A DNA stretch of 53,351 nucleotides from Xanthomonas euvesicatoria pv. euvesicatoria (GTDB lineage Bacteria > Pseudomonadota > Gammaproteobacteria > Xanthomonadales > Xanthomonadaceae): positions 1 through 53,351 of the forward strand of contig NZ_JAJIUJ010000020.1 of assembly GCF_020880415.1 (NCBI RefSeq), given 5' to 3'. A program made the position numbers and the translations under genes. Below, piece after piece: positions 37,901-45,854 of the stretch. Within the stretch, counting starts at the first letter, position 1. Each line of letters opens with the position of its first letter. The notes below the pieces were generated by a model. It did not search any database, was not told the origin of the DNA, and was given only the letters and a program-made list of their open reading frames with translations.

Positions 37901-38482
37901 CGCCTGGTCCGAATCCTGCGTGGTATAGCGCCCGGCGGTGTCCAGCAACACCGCTTCGTCGGTGAACCACCATTCGCAATCGCGGGTGCCGCCGACGCCG
38001 CGCAACGCCGCATCGCCCATGCGCGCAGCCAGCGGAAACTGCAGGCCCGAATGCTGCAGCAAGGTGCTCTTGCCCGAACCGGGCGGGCCGATCAGCGCAT
38101 ACCACGGCAGCGTGTACAGATCGGCGCCGCCGCGCCGCTTGCGTAGCAACTGGATCGCCTGCTGGAAGCGCGCCTGCAGCTGCGCGCGTTCCTGCCCGCT
38201 GCGCAGCTCACGGTCGTCGTCGCGACCCGGCGCCGCCAGCGCGCTGGACAAGGTCGCCGCACGTGCCTGCGTGCGCCAGCGGCGCAGCGCCAGCACGCCC
38301 ACCCACGCCACCACCAGCAACACGATCGCCAGCAGCCGCGCCGCCACGCTGCTCAGCGGGCTCCAGCCGGCCAGCGCCACATACGGCCCACCCACCCACA
38401 GCAGCACCGACAGCAGGCACAGCGCCAGCAGGCCAACCACTACCGTTGCGCTCAGCTTGGACAACAGCGTCTTCATCGTCAT
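34952..38482 (-). CDS. tssM: Type VI secretion membrane-complex protein TssM (IcmF)
   Basis: A 1,176-residue inner-membrane protein. It has two N-terminal TM segments (VVVGLLALCLLSVLLWV and VAARLLAIVLLVVAWVGVLA) and a cytoplasmic NTPase-like domain with Walker A GPPGSGKST (Lys138). A third TM follows (AAAYAGVALLTGAVLAGLGL), then a large periplasmic part ending in a C-terminal beta domain. TssM forms the envelope-spanning complex with TssL and TssJ. The length is normal. ATG 38482 overlaps the tssL stop (ATGA), and its own stop overlaps tagF. The intact Walker A is not universal in the family. No tssJ is visible in the window. Confidence 0.96.
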   Translation of the reverse strand: MTMKTLLSKLSATVVVGLLALCLLSVLLWVGGPYVALAGWSPLSSVAARLLAIVLLVVAWVGVLALRRWRTQARAATLSSALAAPGRDDDRELRSGQERAQLQARFQQAIQLLRKRRGGADLYTLPWYALIGPPGSGKSTLLQHSGLQFPLAARMGDAALRGVGGTRDCEWWFTDEAVLLDTAGRYTTQDSDQAVDAGAWRDFLRLLRRYRPRRPLNGVLVTMSMSDLLLLDDAERDTHMQAIRRRLDELAEQLQASVPVYLIFTKCDLIGGFGEFFDDLTPAQRNQVWGMTFALAQTLDGQAARRFADEFGVLQQQLSARLFERLHLERDRLRRAAILSFPQQVAALGERARQFVEGTFAGNAYGPAPLLRGVYFTSGTQDGTPIDRMMGAVARTFGLEEARVQAPGAQRRTFFVERLLREVVLRESGLANTPPTRQRRRAWLQAAAYAGVALLTGAVLAGLGLSYVGNRAYLHQVRAALDARPAVPDPNAATGMPEYVARTLQQADATQAVVKVAQQYHAGAPWSLRMGLFQGQAVGEQVQAGYLRQLNATLLPALAVRLRTGLVDNAQAPQALYYTLKGYLMLGQPQHLDPAQLSALAAIEAVKLFPREPALQQALGAHLQAVLESPTRARALSLDNQRIAQARASLRAANLSTLIYGNLLLTPPDGTPLRLDKALGLLADTFVRRSGTALSTPVPALYTQPVFAALQRDGIGQAVERFGRDDWVFGGAALDASAKATLVREVGQRYTADYIRYWDALLADLQLRPSADLAGASATAAKLAGPSSPLRLLLGVVGEHTQAMDRAPPVDPAQRALAAAANSAGTKATAAAAKLPGGAAMSAALATPAEGGAAAAPAPGAAISEHFLALNALAAGAPGSTPLDHLLSVLDQLGRQLLVISQGGGDAAAANAQLALARQEMAQLPPPVTDWLQSLAGSSATLMTQGARAALDAQVRQSVGEVCTDFVRGRYPFDPQAQVEIPLQNFGELFGSGGRLDALYTGTVKPLLDTQSPQWRWKDGPDAVTGAPGLPVQLQLAQRIRQKYFRGGPTPQIGFTVLAPTLGEGVTRLTLDIEGQRYDYQPGAAQSMPMIWPGPVPGHVSIAAFGADGVALGTLDYQGDWALFRALQAGHLENPSDLRFVARFALGGHDVQVPLRAGNLRHPFLDSDVQHFACGR

Positions 38483-39735
38483 TCCCCAGGCTGGAACAGG
38501 ATCTCCACGCGGCGATTGCGCGCGCGGTTGGCCGGCAATTGCACTGGCCGTGCGATCGGTTGCGAATCGCCAGCGCCGATGGCGTCCACCCGCCCCGGCG
38601 TACTCAGCTGCGCCTGCAACACCTGCGCAAGCGCCTGCGCACGTGCGGCCGACAAGGCGTAGTTGTCCTGGAAGCGCAGCGAGCGCACCGGCACGTCGTC
38701 GGTGTGCCCGACCACGATCACCCGCCCCGGCAATTGCTCGATGGCCGCTGCAATCTGCGCGATCAAGCCGCGCTGCTGCGGCTCCACCTCCACCCCGCCG
38801 GAGGCGAACATCGCCGCGCTGCTCAGGCGCACGCGCGTCTGCCCGTCGGCCTGTTCGTCCACGCGCAGCAGGCCGGCGCGTTCCTGCGCGGAGAGCAACT
38901 GCTTGAGCCGCACCGGCGGCGGCACGGGCGCAGCGTCCGGTGGCGTGGCCGGCGCAATGCCCCATTGGGCAGCCTGCGCACTGATCGGTGCGGACAGGCT
39001 GTTCAAACGCGCCTGCAACCACACGAACGTCACCACCACCACGCTCACCCCCAGCAACGCAGCCGCCCACACCGGCAGATAACGGCCCAGCCGGCGGCGG
39101 TCTTCCACCCCGCGCCAACGCGGGGCCAGGCTGTCCGGCGCCGGGCCGCGCGCCGCACGGATGCGGCGATAGACATCGTCCTGGATGGCCGCCAGCGTCA
39201 CCATGCCGCCGGACTCGATCTGGTAGCGGCCGACAAACCCCAGCGCCAGGCACAGGTACATCAGCTCGATCAAGTCCAGATGCCGTGGCACATCGGCGCA
39301 CAAGCGCTCCAGGATCTGGAAGAACTTGGCGCCGCCGTACGATTCGCTGTGGAAGGTCACCAGCAAGGTCTTCTGCGACCAGCCGCTGCGCTCGCCCCAC
39401 GGCGCATTGAGCACCGCTTCGTCCAGCAGCGCGCACAACACGTAGCGCGCGGCGGTGACCGCCTCCACCGGCGCGCCGCCATCGCGTGCACGTTGTTCGA
39501 AGCGGCGCACCTGCGCCATCACCTGCTCGCGCAGGCGGGCCACATCGGGCGATTGCGCGCTGTGGCGCAACTGCACCGCCAACAGCAGCAGCGGCGTGGC
39601 GGCCTGCACCAACGGGTTGACGCTGCGGCCCAGCAGTTCGCTGATGTCGGTATCTTCGCTGGGCACGCCGCCGCCCTCTGCGGCCGGCAGCGGTGCGGCG
39701 TAGGCAGGCGCCAGATCGGCAACAGGTCGGCTCAT
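38479..39735 (-). CDS. tssL: TssL (DotU) with C-terminal OmpA-type peptidoglycan-binding domain
   Basis: A 418-residue inner-membrane protein. The cytoplasmic DotU domain has NPLVQAATPLLLLAVQLRHS and YVLCALLDEAVLNAPWGE. One TM follows (VWAAALLGVSVVVVTFVWL), then a periplasmic OmpA-like domain with VVGHTDDVPVRS, NYALSAARAQALAQ and NRRVEILF. This evolved TssL anchors the membrane complex to peptidoglycan by itself, so a separate TagL is not needed. ATG 39735 is two bases after the tssK stop. The length fits TssL-OmpA fusions. Confidence 0.95.
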   Translation of the reverse strand: MSRPVADLAPAYAAPLPAAEGGGVPSEDTDISELLGRSVNPLVQAATPLLLLAVQLRHSAQSPDVARLREQVMAQVRRFEQRARDGGAPVEAVTAARYVLCALLDEAVLNAPWGERSGWSQKTLLVTFHSESYGGAKFFQILERLCADVPRHLDLIELMYLCLALGFVGRYQIESGGMVTLAAIQDDVYRRIRAARGPAPDSLAPRWRGVEDRRRLGRYLPVWAAALLGVSVVVVTFVWLQARLNSLSAPISAQAAQWGIAPATPPDAAPVPPPVRLKQLLSAQERAGLLRVDEQADGQTRVRLSSAAMFASGGVEVEPQQRGLIAQIAAAIEQLPGRVIVVGHTDDVPVRSLRFQDNYALSAARAQALAQVLQAQLSTPGRVDAIGAGDSQPIARPVQLPANRARNRRVEILFQPGE

Positions 39736-39737
39736 GC

Positions 39738-41072
39738 TCAGCTCCGGATCGCCCACAGTTGCAGGTCCAGCCCGGCGAATTCGCTGCCGAAGTGGAATGC
39801 GATACCGCCGGAGGTCTTCAGCGTTCGCCACAACGCTGCGCTCTTGTCGAATTCGAAATACAGATAGCCGGCGTGATACGGAATCTGTCGCGGCGCCACC
39901 GGCATGGGCGTGGCCACGATGCCGGGCAACTGCAGATTGACCAGATCGCGAATCTGCTCCACCGGCCCGATCTTGGCGTGCGCGGGCAATTGCCGGCGCA
40001 ACTCTTCGCTGGGCATGTCGGCCTTGGCCGCGAGCACGAACGCCGCGCTGTCGAGCAGGCCCGGGTCCGGCACCATCGCCACCCACACGCCGAACTTGCG
40101 CGCCTGGATCGGCAGCGGCGTGGCGGTCTGTTCCAGCACTGCGCTCAGGCTGCTGCGCAGGGCGCCGATCACTGGCTCGAAACTGTCCTGCTGCGATTCG
40201 TGCCGATAGGCGGGCCATGCAGGGGGGCGCTTGCCGGCAGCGGTGAACGTGCTCAATTCGCCGGCCAGCGCCACCAGGGCGCGGAACAGCTCTTCCGGAT
40301 GCGCCAATGGCGCGGCGGCCCAATGCGCCATCTGCGGCTGCCAACGGTTGACCAGCTGTAGCAACAGAAAGTCTGCGATATCGGCAGCACCGCCGCGATC
40401 GGTCAGCGTCACGCGCGATGCCAGCGCTTCACCGCGCTGATGCAACAGGCCGAGCAGCTCGGTGAGAAACGTGGTCAAGCGCGGCGCCGCCTGGCACACC
40501 ATCGCGCTGGGAATGAAATGCGGGTCCAGCACCACCTGGCGGTCGGCGCGCGTCTCGATGATGCGCGCCACCGCGATGCGGTCCAGCCCTTCCAACGGCT
40601 GCGAGTGCGGCAGCAACCGCGTGCTCAACCCGCCGACTTCCATCAACACCGCTTCGCTGGTGCTACCGGAGGCGTCGTTGCTCTCGGTCTCGCGCACGCG
40701 GTAGCGAAACAGCTGATCGGCCGGCGATTCCGGGCGCCCCAGTTCGGGTTGCGCCGGCACCCGCAGCGGCACGGTGAGATAGACGATCTGGTCGCGGCAA
40801 GTGGGCTCGACCTCCAGCGCCACCGGCAGCGGGTCGTCGCAAGGCATGGCGAAGGGCGTGCCATCGGCGAACACGCCACGCGCACGCCGCAGGCCCAGCT
40901 TGCCGACCGCCAGCAGATCGGTCTCCCATTCCAGCTCGCTCACGCCCCAGGCATGGGGCCGCAACCGCGCCGCACGCAGGTCGACGTAGCGCTCCAGGTA
41001 GCGCTCCTGCTGCTGCAGATGCTGCGGGCGCAGGAACAGCCCTTCGCTCCACACGACCTTGTTGTTCTGCAT
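39738..41072 (-). CDS. tssK: Type VI secretion baseplate protein TssK
   Basis: A 444-residue protein of the TssK (ImpJ/VasE) family. Family landmarks are KVVWSEGLFLRPQHLQQQER at the N-terminus, RPHAWGVSELEWE, and the C-terminal LYFEFDKSAALWRTL. TssK is the trimeric baseplate adaptor that docks on the TssL-TssM membrane complex. ATG 41072 is fixed by the conserved N-terminus. It is the first gene of the long operon, with a 502-base upstream region containing one copy of the shared 17-bp motif. TssF and TssG, its usual baseplate partners, are not in the window. Confidence 0.96.
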   Translation of the reverse strand: MQNNKVVWSEGLFLRPQHLQQQERYLERYVDLRAARLRPHAWGVSELEWETDLLAVGKLGLRRARGVFADGTPFAMPCDDPLPVALEVEPTCRDQIVYLTVPLRVPAQPELGRPESPADQLFRYRVRETESNDASGSTSEAVLMEVGGLSTRLLPHSQPLEGLDRIAVARIIETRADRQVVLDPHFIPSAMVCQAAPRLTTFLTELLGLLHQRGEALASRVTLTDRGGAADIADFLLLQLVNRWQPQMAHWAAAPLAHPEELFRALVALAGELSTFTAAGKRPPAWPAYRHESQQDSFEPVIGALRSSLSAVLEQTATPLPIQARKFGVWVAMVPDPGLLDSAAFVLAAKADMPSEELRRQLPAHAKIGPVEQIRDLVNLQLPGIVATPMPVAPRQIPYHAGYLYFEFDKSAALWRTLKTSGGIAFHFGSEFAGLDLQLWAIRS

Positions 41073-41574
41073 GATCCACCCGCTGAGAAAAAGGTCGGCC
41101 ACCGATGCAGCGCACAGGCGTCCACACCGCGTTGCATGCGACTGCCAGGCATGCCTGCAGGAACGCCTGCGCGCTGCGTTGTCGGGTGCATTGAGCTGCG
41201 TTGCACGCGGCACGCCCGGCGGTCATTGCCGACGCAAGCGCCGCACCGCCGATGCGTGTCGGTGGAGCGATTCTGCGGCGCACCCAAGGTGGTCACCCGT
41301 CAAAACGTCTCAGGCGCCGTGCCCTGTCGGACAGGCACCAACGCCTGCGCCGCTGCCGTCAGCCGGTCACGTTGCGGTCATTGGGCGAGACGTTGGGCTG
41401 TGGGGCGCTGGCCGTGAGAGCAGGCCTGCGGTGTCGATGCGGCAGGCGCATCGTGGAGCGGCCAACAAGACCTCGCGAGTCGTCTGGGCGGCCTGGATGG
41501 TGCGTAGGCACCCGCCTGGCGATTGCGCGGAGACGGGTTGGCCGATCTCCATCGGCATGTTGCCACCCACCTTC
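41073..41574. other. Upstream region of the tssK operon, 3' flank of the aldo/keto reductase gene
   Basis: These 502 bases contain the motif at 41297-41313 and no gene I can support. The region is both the downstream flank of the inserted reductase gene and the upstream region of the long T6SS operon, and its promoter presumably lies here. Confidence 0.55.
41297..41313 (-). promoter_or_regulatory. Shared T6SS-cluster motif, copy A (upstream of tssK)
   Basis: On the coding strand the core reads CTGAGACGTTTTGACGG and continues GTGACC, identical at that extension to copy B upstream of the PAAR gene. It lies about 225 bases upstream of the tssK ATG. It is the least conserved copy in the central bases (TTTTGAC versus AATTGTC). 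A role as a transcription signal is inferred from recurrence and position. Confidence 0.55.
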
Positions 41575-42465
41575 CTATTGAGCGCCACTGGCCTCGGCAG
41601 CGATGCCATCGAGCGTTGCGACCTGCTCGGCCGACAGGCTCAGCTCGGCGGATGCGAAGTTCTCGCGCAGGTGCGGCACCGACGATGTTCCCGCGATGAC
41701 CAGGATGTTGGGCGAGCGCTGCAGCAGCCATGCAAGTGCAACCTGCTTCGGCGTCGCGCCTACCTGCCTGGCAACGCCCGACAGCAGCTCCGACTGCAGG
41801 GGCGAAAAGCCGCCGAGCGGAAAGAACGGAACATAGGCCACACCCTGTTGCGCGAGCATCTCGATGAAGGCGTCGTCGTCGCGCTTGACCAGGTTGTACT
41901 GGTTTTGAACGCAGACGATGCTGGCCAGTGTTTGCGCTTGTTCGAACTGTCGCGCAGTGACGTTGCTCAAGCCGATGTGGCGTACGAGGCCCTCGCGTTG
42001 CAGCTCGGCCAGGCACGCGACCGGTTCGGCGATCGAACGCTCGTCGGTGTCCATTGCCGTGCCCAGCCTCACGTTGACCACGTCCAGTGTCTCCAGGCCG
42101 AGGCTCTGCAGGTTTTCATGCACCTGCCGCCTCAGGCTTGCAGGCGACACATCGATATTCCACGAAGCATCGGGGCCACGGCTGAAACCGATCTTGGTCA
42201 CGATGACCAGATCGCTGCGATAGGGATGCAGTGCTTCGCGGATGAGTGCGTTGGACACATCGGGGCCGTAGAACTGCGCGGTGTCGATGTGGTTGGCGCC
42301 CAGGGCGATTGCTTCGCGCAACACCGACAAGGCCGATGCCTTGTCGCGCGGAGGTCCCCAGACATGCGGTCCGGGTAACTGCATGGTTCCGTAACCCATC
42401 CGATTGATGGCAAGGGTGGTGCCGGGCAGGGTCAATGTGCCGCCAAGGGGCTTGCCGCTGTTCAT
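41575..42465 (-). CDS. Aldo/keto reductase
   Basis: A 296-residue cytosolic NADPH-dependent oxidoreductase of the AKR superfamily. The tetrad residues Asp61 and Tyr66 (NHIDTAQFYGPD) and Lys91 (VIVTKIGFS) are visible. So are RHIGLSNVTARQFEQAQ and the cofactor-binding ending SPNILVIAGTSSVPHLREN. It resembles the group of AKRs controlled by divergent LysR regulators; the substrate is unknown. ATG 42465 has AAGGA seven bases upstream. It sits with the divergent LysR gene between tssK and tagH and has no evident T6SS role, so it looks like an insertion. Confidence 0.93.
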   Translation of the reverse strand: MNSGKPLGGTLTLPGTTLAINRMGYGTMQLPGPHVWGPPRDKASALSVLREAIALGANHIDTAQFYGPDVSNALIREALHPYRSDLVIVTKIGFSRGPDASWNIDVSPASLRRQVHENLQSLGLETLDVVNVRLGTAMDTDERSIAEPVACLAELQREGLVRHIGLSNVTARQFEQAQTLASIVCVQNQYNLVKRDDDAFIEMLAQQGVAYVPFFPLGGFSPLQSELLSGVARQVGATPKQVALAWLLQRSPNILVIAGTSSVPHLRENFASAELSLSAEQVATLDGIAAEASGAQ

Positions 42466-42693
42466 GGGAATCCTTTTGGTGTGTATCCGGGTGATGTGCC
42501 AAACCGCCGCGTGTGTTGGGACACGCCGAGATTGCGACGGGATCTTTCGCGTGGCTTGAAGAAGCAAGAAGCAACGCGGGACGTGCGCTGCGGCGACTAC
42601 GTGGCCGCTGCCGCGGCGCAAGGGAACTGTACGTAGGCCACCCTTGTGCGACAATCCGGCACAAAGCGGACGGGCCGTACGGATTGCCGAACA
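42466..42693. promoter_or_regulatory. Divergent AKR-LysR intergenic region
   Basis: This 228-base gap separates the two divergent genes and is the expected binding site for the LysR protein. LysR boxes (T-N11-A) are too loose for me to assign one. No strong inverted repeat is evident by eye. Confidence 0.45.
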
Positions 42694-43596
42694 ATGAGCG
42701 GTCACCTGGCAGACATGGAGGCTTTCGTGCGCGTGGCGCGCGCGGGAGGGTTTCGAGAAGCCGCCAAGAGCGCGGGTGTGAGCGCATCGACCTATAGCGA
42801 TGCGATCAAGCGAATGGAGGCATCGCTCGGCGTGCGGCTGTTCAACCGCACCACACGCAGCGTGGTGCTCACCGATGCAGGCAATGCGTTGTTGGCACGC
42901 ATCGCGCCCGCCTTGCTGGAACTGGAGAACGCCAGGGAGGTGGTCAGCGCCTTTCGTGATACGCCGACCGGCACGCTGCGGCTGAACGTGCCGGTCAGTG
43001 CCGCGCGCCTGGTGCTGCCGAGGATCCTGCCGGCGTTTATGGCGGCGTACCCGGACATCACGCTGGAGATCCTGACCGAAGAAAGTTTTGTCGACGTGAT
43101 CGCCGCACGCTGCGACGCCGGTATCCGCTATGGCGAACGGCTGCAGCAGGACATGGTGGCCATCCCGATCGGCCCGCGCGTGCAACGCATCGCAACGGCG
43201 GCTGCGCCAGGCTACCTGGACCGGCGCGGACGCCCCACCCACCCGCGGGAACTCGTTGCCCACGACTGCATCCGCGGGCGCTTCCCAAGCGGCGTCATTG
43301 CAGAGTGGGAGTTCGAGCGCGACGGTGAAGTGGTCACCATCGTTCCGCAGGGGCAATTGCTGGTGGAGATCGGCGGCGGGATCGAGCTGGCGATCCAGGC
43401 GGCGATCGCCGGAAGCGGCATCCTGCATCTGTTCGAACAATGGCTGCAGCCGCAGTTCGACGCAGGTGCGCTTGAACCCATCCTGCGCCCGTGGTGGCAG
43501 CCATTCCAGGGCCCGTACCTGTACTACCCCAATCGCACCCTCACACCGCCGGCGCTGCGCGCCTTCATCGAGTTCGTCAAGACTCTGCCTGACTAG
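42694..43596 (+). CDS. LysR-family transcriptional regulator
   Basis: A 300-residue regulator. The N-terminal winged helix-turn-helix (residues 5-65) has MEAFVRVARAGGFREAAKSA, SASTYSDAIKRMEASLGVRL and FNRTTRSVVLTDAG. A C-terminal effector domain follows (GTLRLNVPVSAARLVLPRIL, DAGIRYGERL). It belongs to the CrgA-like group by appearance and probably controls the divergent aldo/keto reductase in response to an unknown ligand. I chose ATG 42694; ATG 42715 (MEAFV) is an alternative. It is one of only two plus-strand genes in the T6SS region, the other being at the right edge. Confidence 0.92.
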   Translation: MSGHLADMEAFVRVARAGGFREAAKSAGVSASTYSDAIKRMEASLGVRLFNRTTRSVVLTDAGNALLARIAPALLELENAREVVSAFRDTPTGTLRLNVPVSAARLVLPRILPAFMAAYPDITLEILTEESFVDVIAARCDAGIRYGERLQQDMVAIPIGPRVQRIATAAAPGYLDRRGRPTHPRELVAHDCIRGRFPSGVIAEWEFERDGEVVTIVPQGQLLVEIGGGIELAIQAAIAGSGILHLFEQWLQPQFDAGALEPILRPWWQPFQGPYLYYPNRTLTPPALRAFIEFVKTLPD

Positions 43597-43654
43597 CGCG
43601 CTGGCAACGCCGCCGGTGTGCCCGTGCAGACGGCACGCGATTGGATGAAGCGTT

Positions 43655-44986
43655 CTAGATCCCGCGCCCCGCCGGCTGCCGCCGTGCCGATTTCAGGCGC
43701 GCCAGTTGCGCTTCGTAGGCACGCGCGAACTCATCGCCGAACAGGCGACGGAAGCATTCGTCCGGGTCGCTGCGTAGCTGCTCGAAGTTGTCGCGGTAAC
43801 GCTCCCAGTAACGCCCCTTGCCACCGAAACTCAGGCGCTTGCCGCCGGCGTCGGCTTCCTGCTCCAGGCGGTCCGGGCTGAAGTGGAACAGCATGGCGTC
43901 GAAGGCTGCGCGCATGCCGGCCAGCATCGCCATCTGATGGCAGCGGATATCGTCGAAGGCATCTTCGAACGCTGGCACGCCGGACAGAAACGACGCGCTT
44001 GGCGGTGCGAGCAACTTCTGCAGCGCATCTTCGGCGGTGGCGGCGAACTTGAGCGGATTGTTCTCCGAGCGCTGGATCACCGTGACCGGCAGCCGGAAGG
44101 TGTTCTTGATCTCCGCGCGTGCACGCAGCACGTCCATGACGCCGTCGACCACGATGGCGAAGATGCGATCCAGCTCCGGCGGCACCGTCGTTGCCGCCGA
44201 TGCTGCGGCTGCAACCGGCGCCGCCGGCGACGTGAATGGCGAAACCACCGGCGCGGCCATGGGCGATACCGCAGGCAATGGCGCGGGTGGCGCAAAATCG
44301 CCAAGCGTCATGTCCCAGTTTTCCGGCAAGGTGGCACGTGCATCGGGACTGGCCGGCGGACGGAAATGGTCGTGGCGGGCGTTGCTCTGATTCCACGCGC
44401 TGGGGCTGGCATCGCGCGCCGGCGCAGGCAACGGGTCGAGCAGGCGCAACGGATCCAGCTCGCGGGATGCGCCGCTCAGCAGCAATTCGTCCAACACTGC
44501 GTCCACCGCAGGCCGCGCCGCAGGCGGCGTGCCGAACTCCAGCAGCTCGAAGCCCGCTGTGGCGGAGGGGGCACGCAGCGTCGACGGCGGTGGCGCAACC
44601 TGGGTGCGGTCGTCCATCGCATCTGGCAGCGGGTCGAACACCGGTGTTGCCGGCGATGCTGCGGCCAGCGATTGCACCTGCACCTGGATCTCGAAGCTGT
44701 CCAGCTGCAGGCGGTCGCCATCGCTGAGCGCGGACGGGTCCGCACGCGTCAGCGCAGTGCCGTTGAGCGACATGCCGTTGGTGCTGCGGTCTTCGATGAA
44801 ATACATCCCGTTGAGGAAGCGCACCACCGCATGCGTGCGCGAGACACCGGGCGCGGCCAGGACCCAATCGCTTTCGTCGGAGCGGCCGATGCTGCCGCCG
44901 GTGCCGGCAAAGCGCTTCTGCGCGCTGGCGCCGAACTGCGCGGCCTGCGCGCCGCTGACGGTGAGGATCAACTGCGAACTGGACAC
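43655..44986 (-). CDS. tagH: FHA-domain T6SS scaffold protein (TagH/Fha)
   Basis: A 443-residue cytosolic protein. The N-terminal FHA domain (about residues 30-105) has GGSIGRSDESDWVLAAPGVS, RTHAVVRF and STNGMSLNG, the phosphothreonine-binding loops. A Pro/Ala-rich linker of about 200 residues leads to the T6SS-specific C-terminal domain (FRLPVTVIQRSENNPLKFAA, and RLSFGGKGRYWERYRDNFEQ). It is the expected target of PpkA and partner of PppA. Its upstream region carries the diverged copy D of the shared motif. It is separated from the tssK operon by the AKR/LysR pair. Confidence 0.93.
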   Translation of the reverse strand: MSSSQLILTVSGAQAAQFGASAQKRFAGTGGSIGRSDESDWVLAAPGVSRTHAVVRFLNGMYFIEDRSTNGMSLNGTALTRADPSALSDGDRLQLDSFEIQVQVQSLAAASPATPVFDPLPDAMDDRTQVAPPPSTLRAPSATAGFELLEFGTPPAARPAVDAVLDELLLSGASRELDPLRLLDPLPAPARDASPSAWNQSNARHDHFRPPASPDARATLPENWDMTLGDFAPPAPLPAVSPMAAPVVSPFTSPAAPVAAAASAATTVPPELDRIFAIVVDGVMDVLRARAEIKNTFRLPVTVIQRSENNPLKFAATAEDALQKLLAPPSASFLSGVPAFEDAFDDIRCHQMAMLAGMRAAFDAMLFHFSPDRLEQEADAGGKRLSFGGKGRYWERYRDNFEQLRSDPDECFRRLFGDEFARAYEAQLARLKSARRQPAGRGI

Positions 44987-45305
44987 GCCATGGACTCCTG
45001 CATACGGTGATCGGAAGGTGCGACTGGCATGCGTGTATGTCGGCAGAAAACGCTGCGTGCGTCATTGCCGGTGGAGGGCATGCGGCAAACGGATATCGCC
45101 TGCGCTGGAGCACAGTCGCAAATGCTGATCGCCGTGCGCCCCCGCGCTGTCGGTTCGGCACCAAGGCTTCTTCTGGTGCTGCAGCTTGGCGTGTGTGCCG
45201 CATCCAACCATGCTTTGGAACACCAGCTGCGTCTCGCGCAGTTGGCGCCGATGCCGTGCCCACGATGTGCCGCGCGCGGATCGCCACTCCGACAATTAGT
45301 CAACT
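44987..45305. other. Upstream region of tagH
   Basis: These 319 bases contain the motif copy D at 45289-45305 near their right end and no gene. They separate tagH from the vgrG-coupled small gene. The tagH promoter is expected here. Confidence 0.5.
45289..45305 (-). promoter_or_regulatory. Shared T6SS-cluster motif, copy D (upstream of tagH)
   Basis: The coding strand reads AGTTGACTAATTGTCGG. The right part AATTGTCGG is identical to copy B, and GAC three bases to its left is kept, while the CTGA end has diverged. It ends one base before the stop codon of the upstream gene and lies about 300 bases from the tagH ATG. Confidence 0.45.
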
Positions 45306-45854
45306 TCATGGCGCCCCCACACTGGTCAGCAACTCCATGGCATGCGCTGCATAGCCGCTGCGCCGCGCCTCCAGCTGCGCCGGCTCACGCGCGGCCAGCA
45401 AGGTGATGGCCGCGGCCACCGCGCGCGCCGTGAGATGGTCGGCCGGCGGCACCGGCGTGGTCTGTTGCGGCGGCGCCAGGCTGCCGCCGGACCAGGCCAC
45501 TGCCGCAGCCAGCCACGCGCCCAGCGAGACATAATCGCCGGCATGCGCAAATGCCTGCGCGGCGCGACGATGCGCCTCGCTGGGCTCGCGCACCCACTTC
45601 TCGGCCAGTGCCGCGCCGGCGCGGTCTTCCTCGTCCAGGGTTTCGCCGCGCACGCATTGGCACAGCCAGGCCACCGCGTAGCGCTTGGGCAGCAGGCGCG
45701 CGAGCAGCTTGATGGCATCTTCGCCATGACCGCTGGCCAGCAGCGCGCTGACCGCCGCCTGCGGCGTGATCGGCGTACTAAGCTGTGCGCAGGCCGGCGC
45801 AGACAGCTGCATCTGCGCACAGGCCTGCGCCAGCGAGAGCGTGGGCGCGCTCAT
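45306..45854 (-). CDS. Small helical protein coupled to vgrG, function unknown
   Basis: A 182-residue helical protein not recognised with certainty. It may belong to a family of uncharacterised T6SS-linked proteins (DUF6931-like). Features visible are ALLASGHGEDAIKLLARLLP, KRYAVAWLCQCVRG and a C-terminal helix AAAITLLAAREPAQLEARRS. There is no signal peptide or membrane segment. Its ATG overlaps the vgrG stop (ATGA), so it is made with VgrG. That position often holds an adaptor, chaperone or effector. Absence of any toxin motif favours an accessory or adaptor role. Confidence 0.75.
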   Translation of the reverse strand: MSAPTLSLAQACAQMQLSAPACAQLSTPITPQAAVSALLASGHGEDAIKLLARLLPKRYAVAWLCQCVRGETLDEEDRAGAALAEKWVREPSEAHRRAAQAFAHAGDYVSLGAWLAAAVAWSGGSLAPPQQTTPVPPADHLTARAVAAAITLLAAREPAQLEARRSGYAAHAMELLTSVGAP

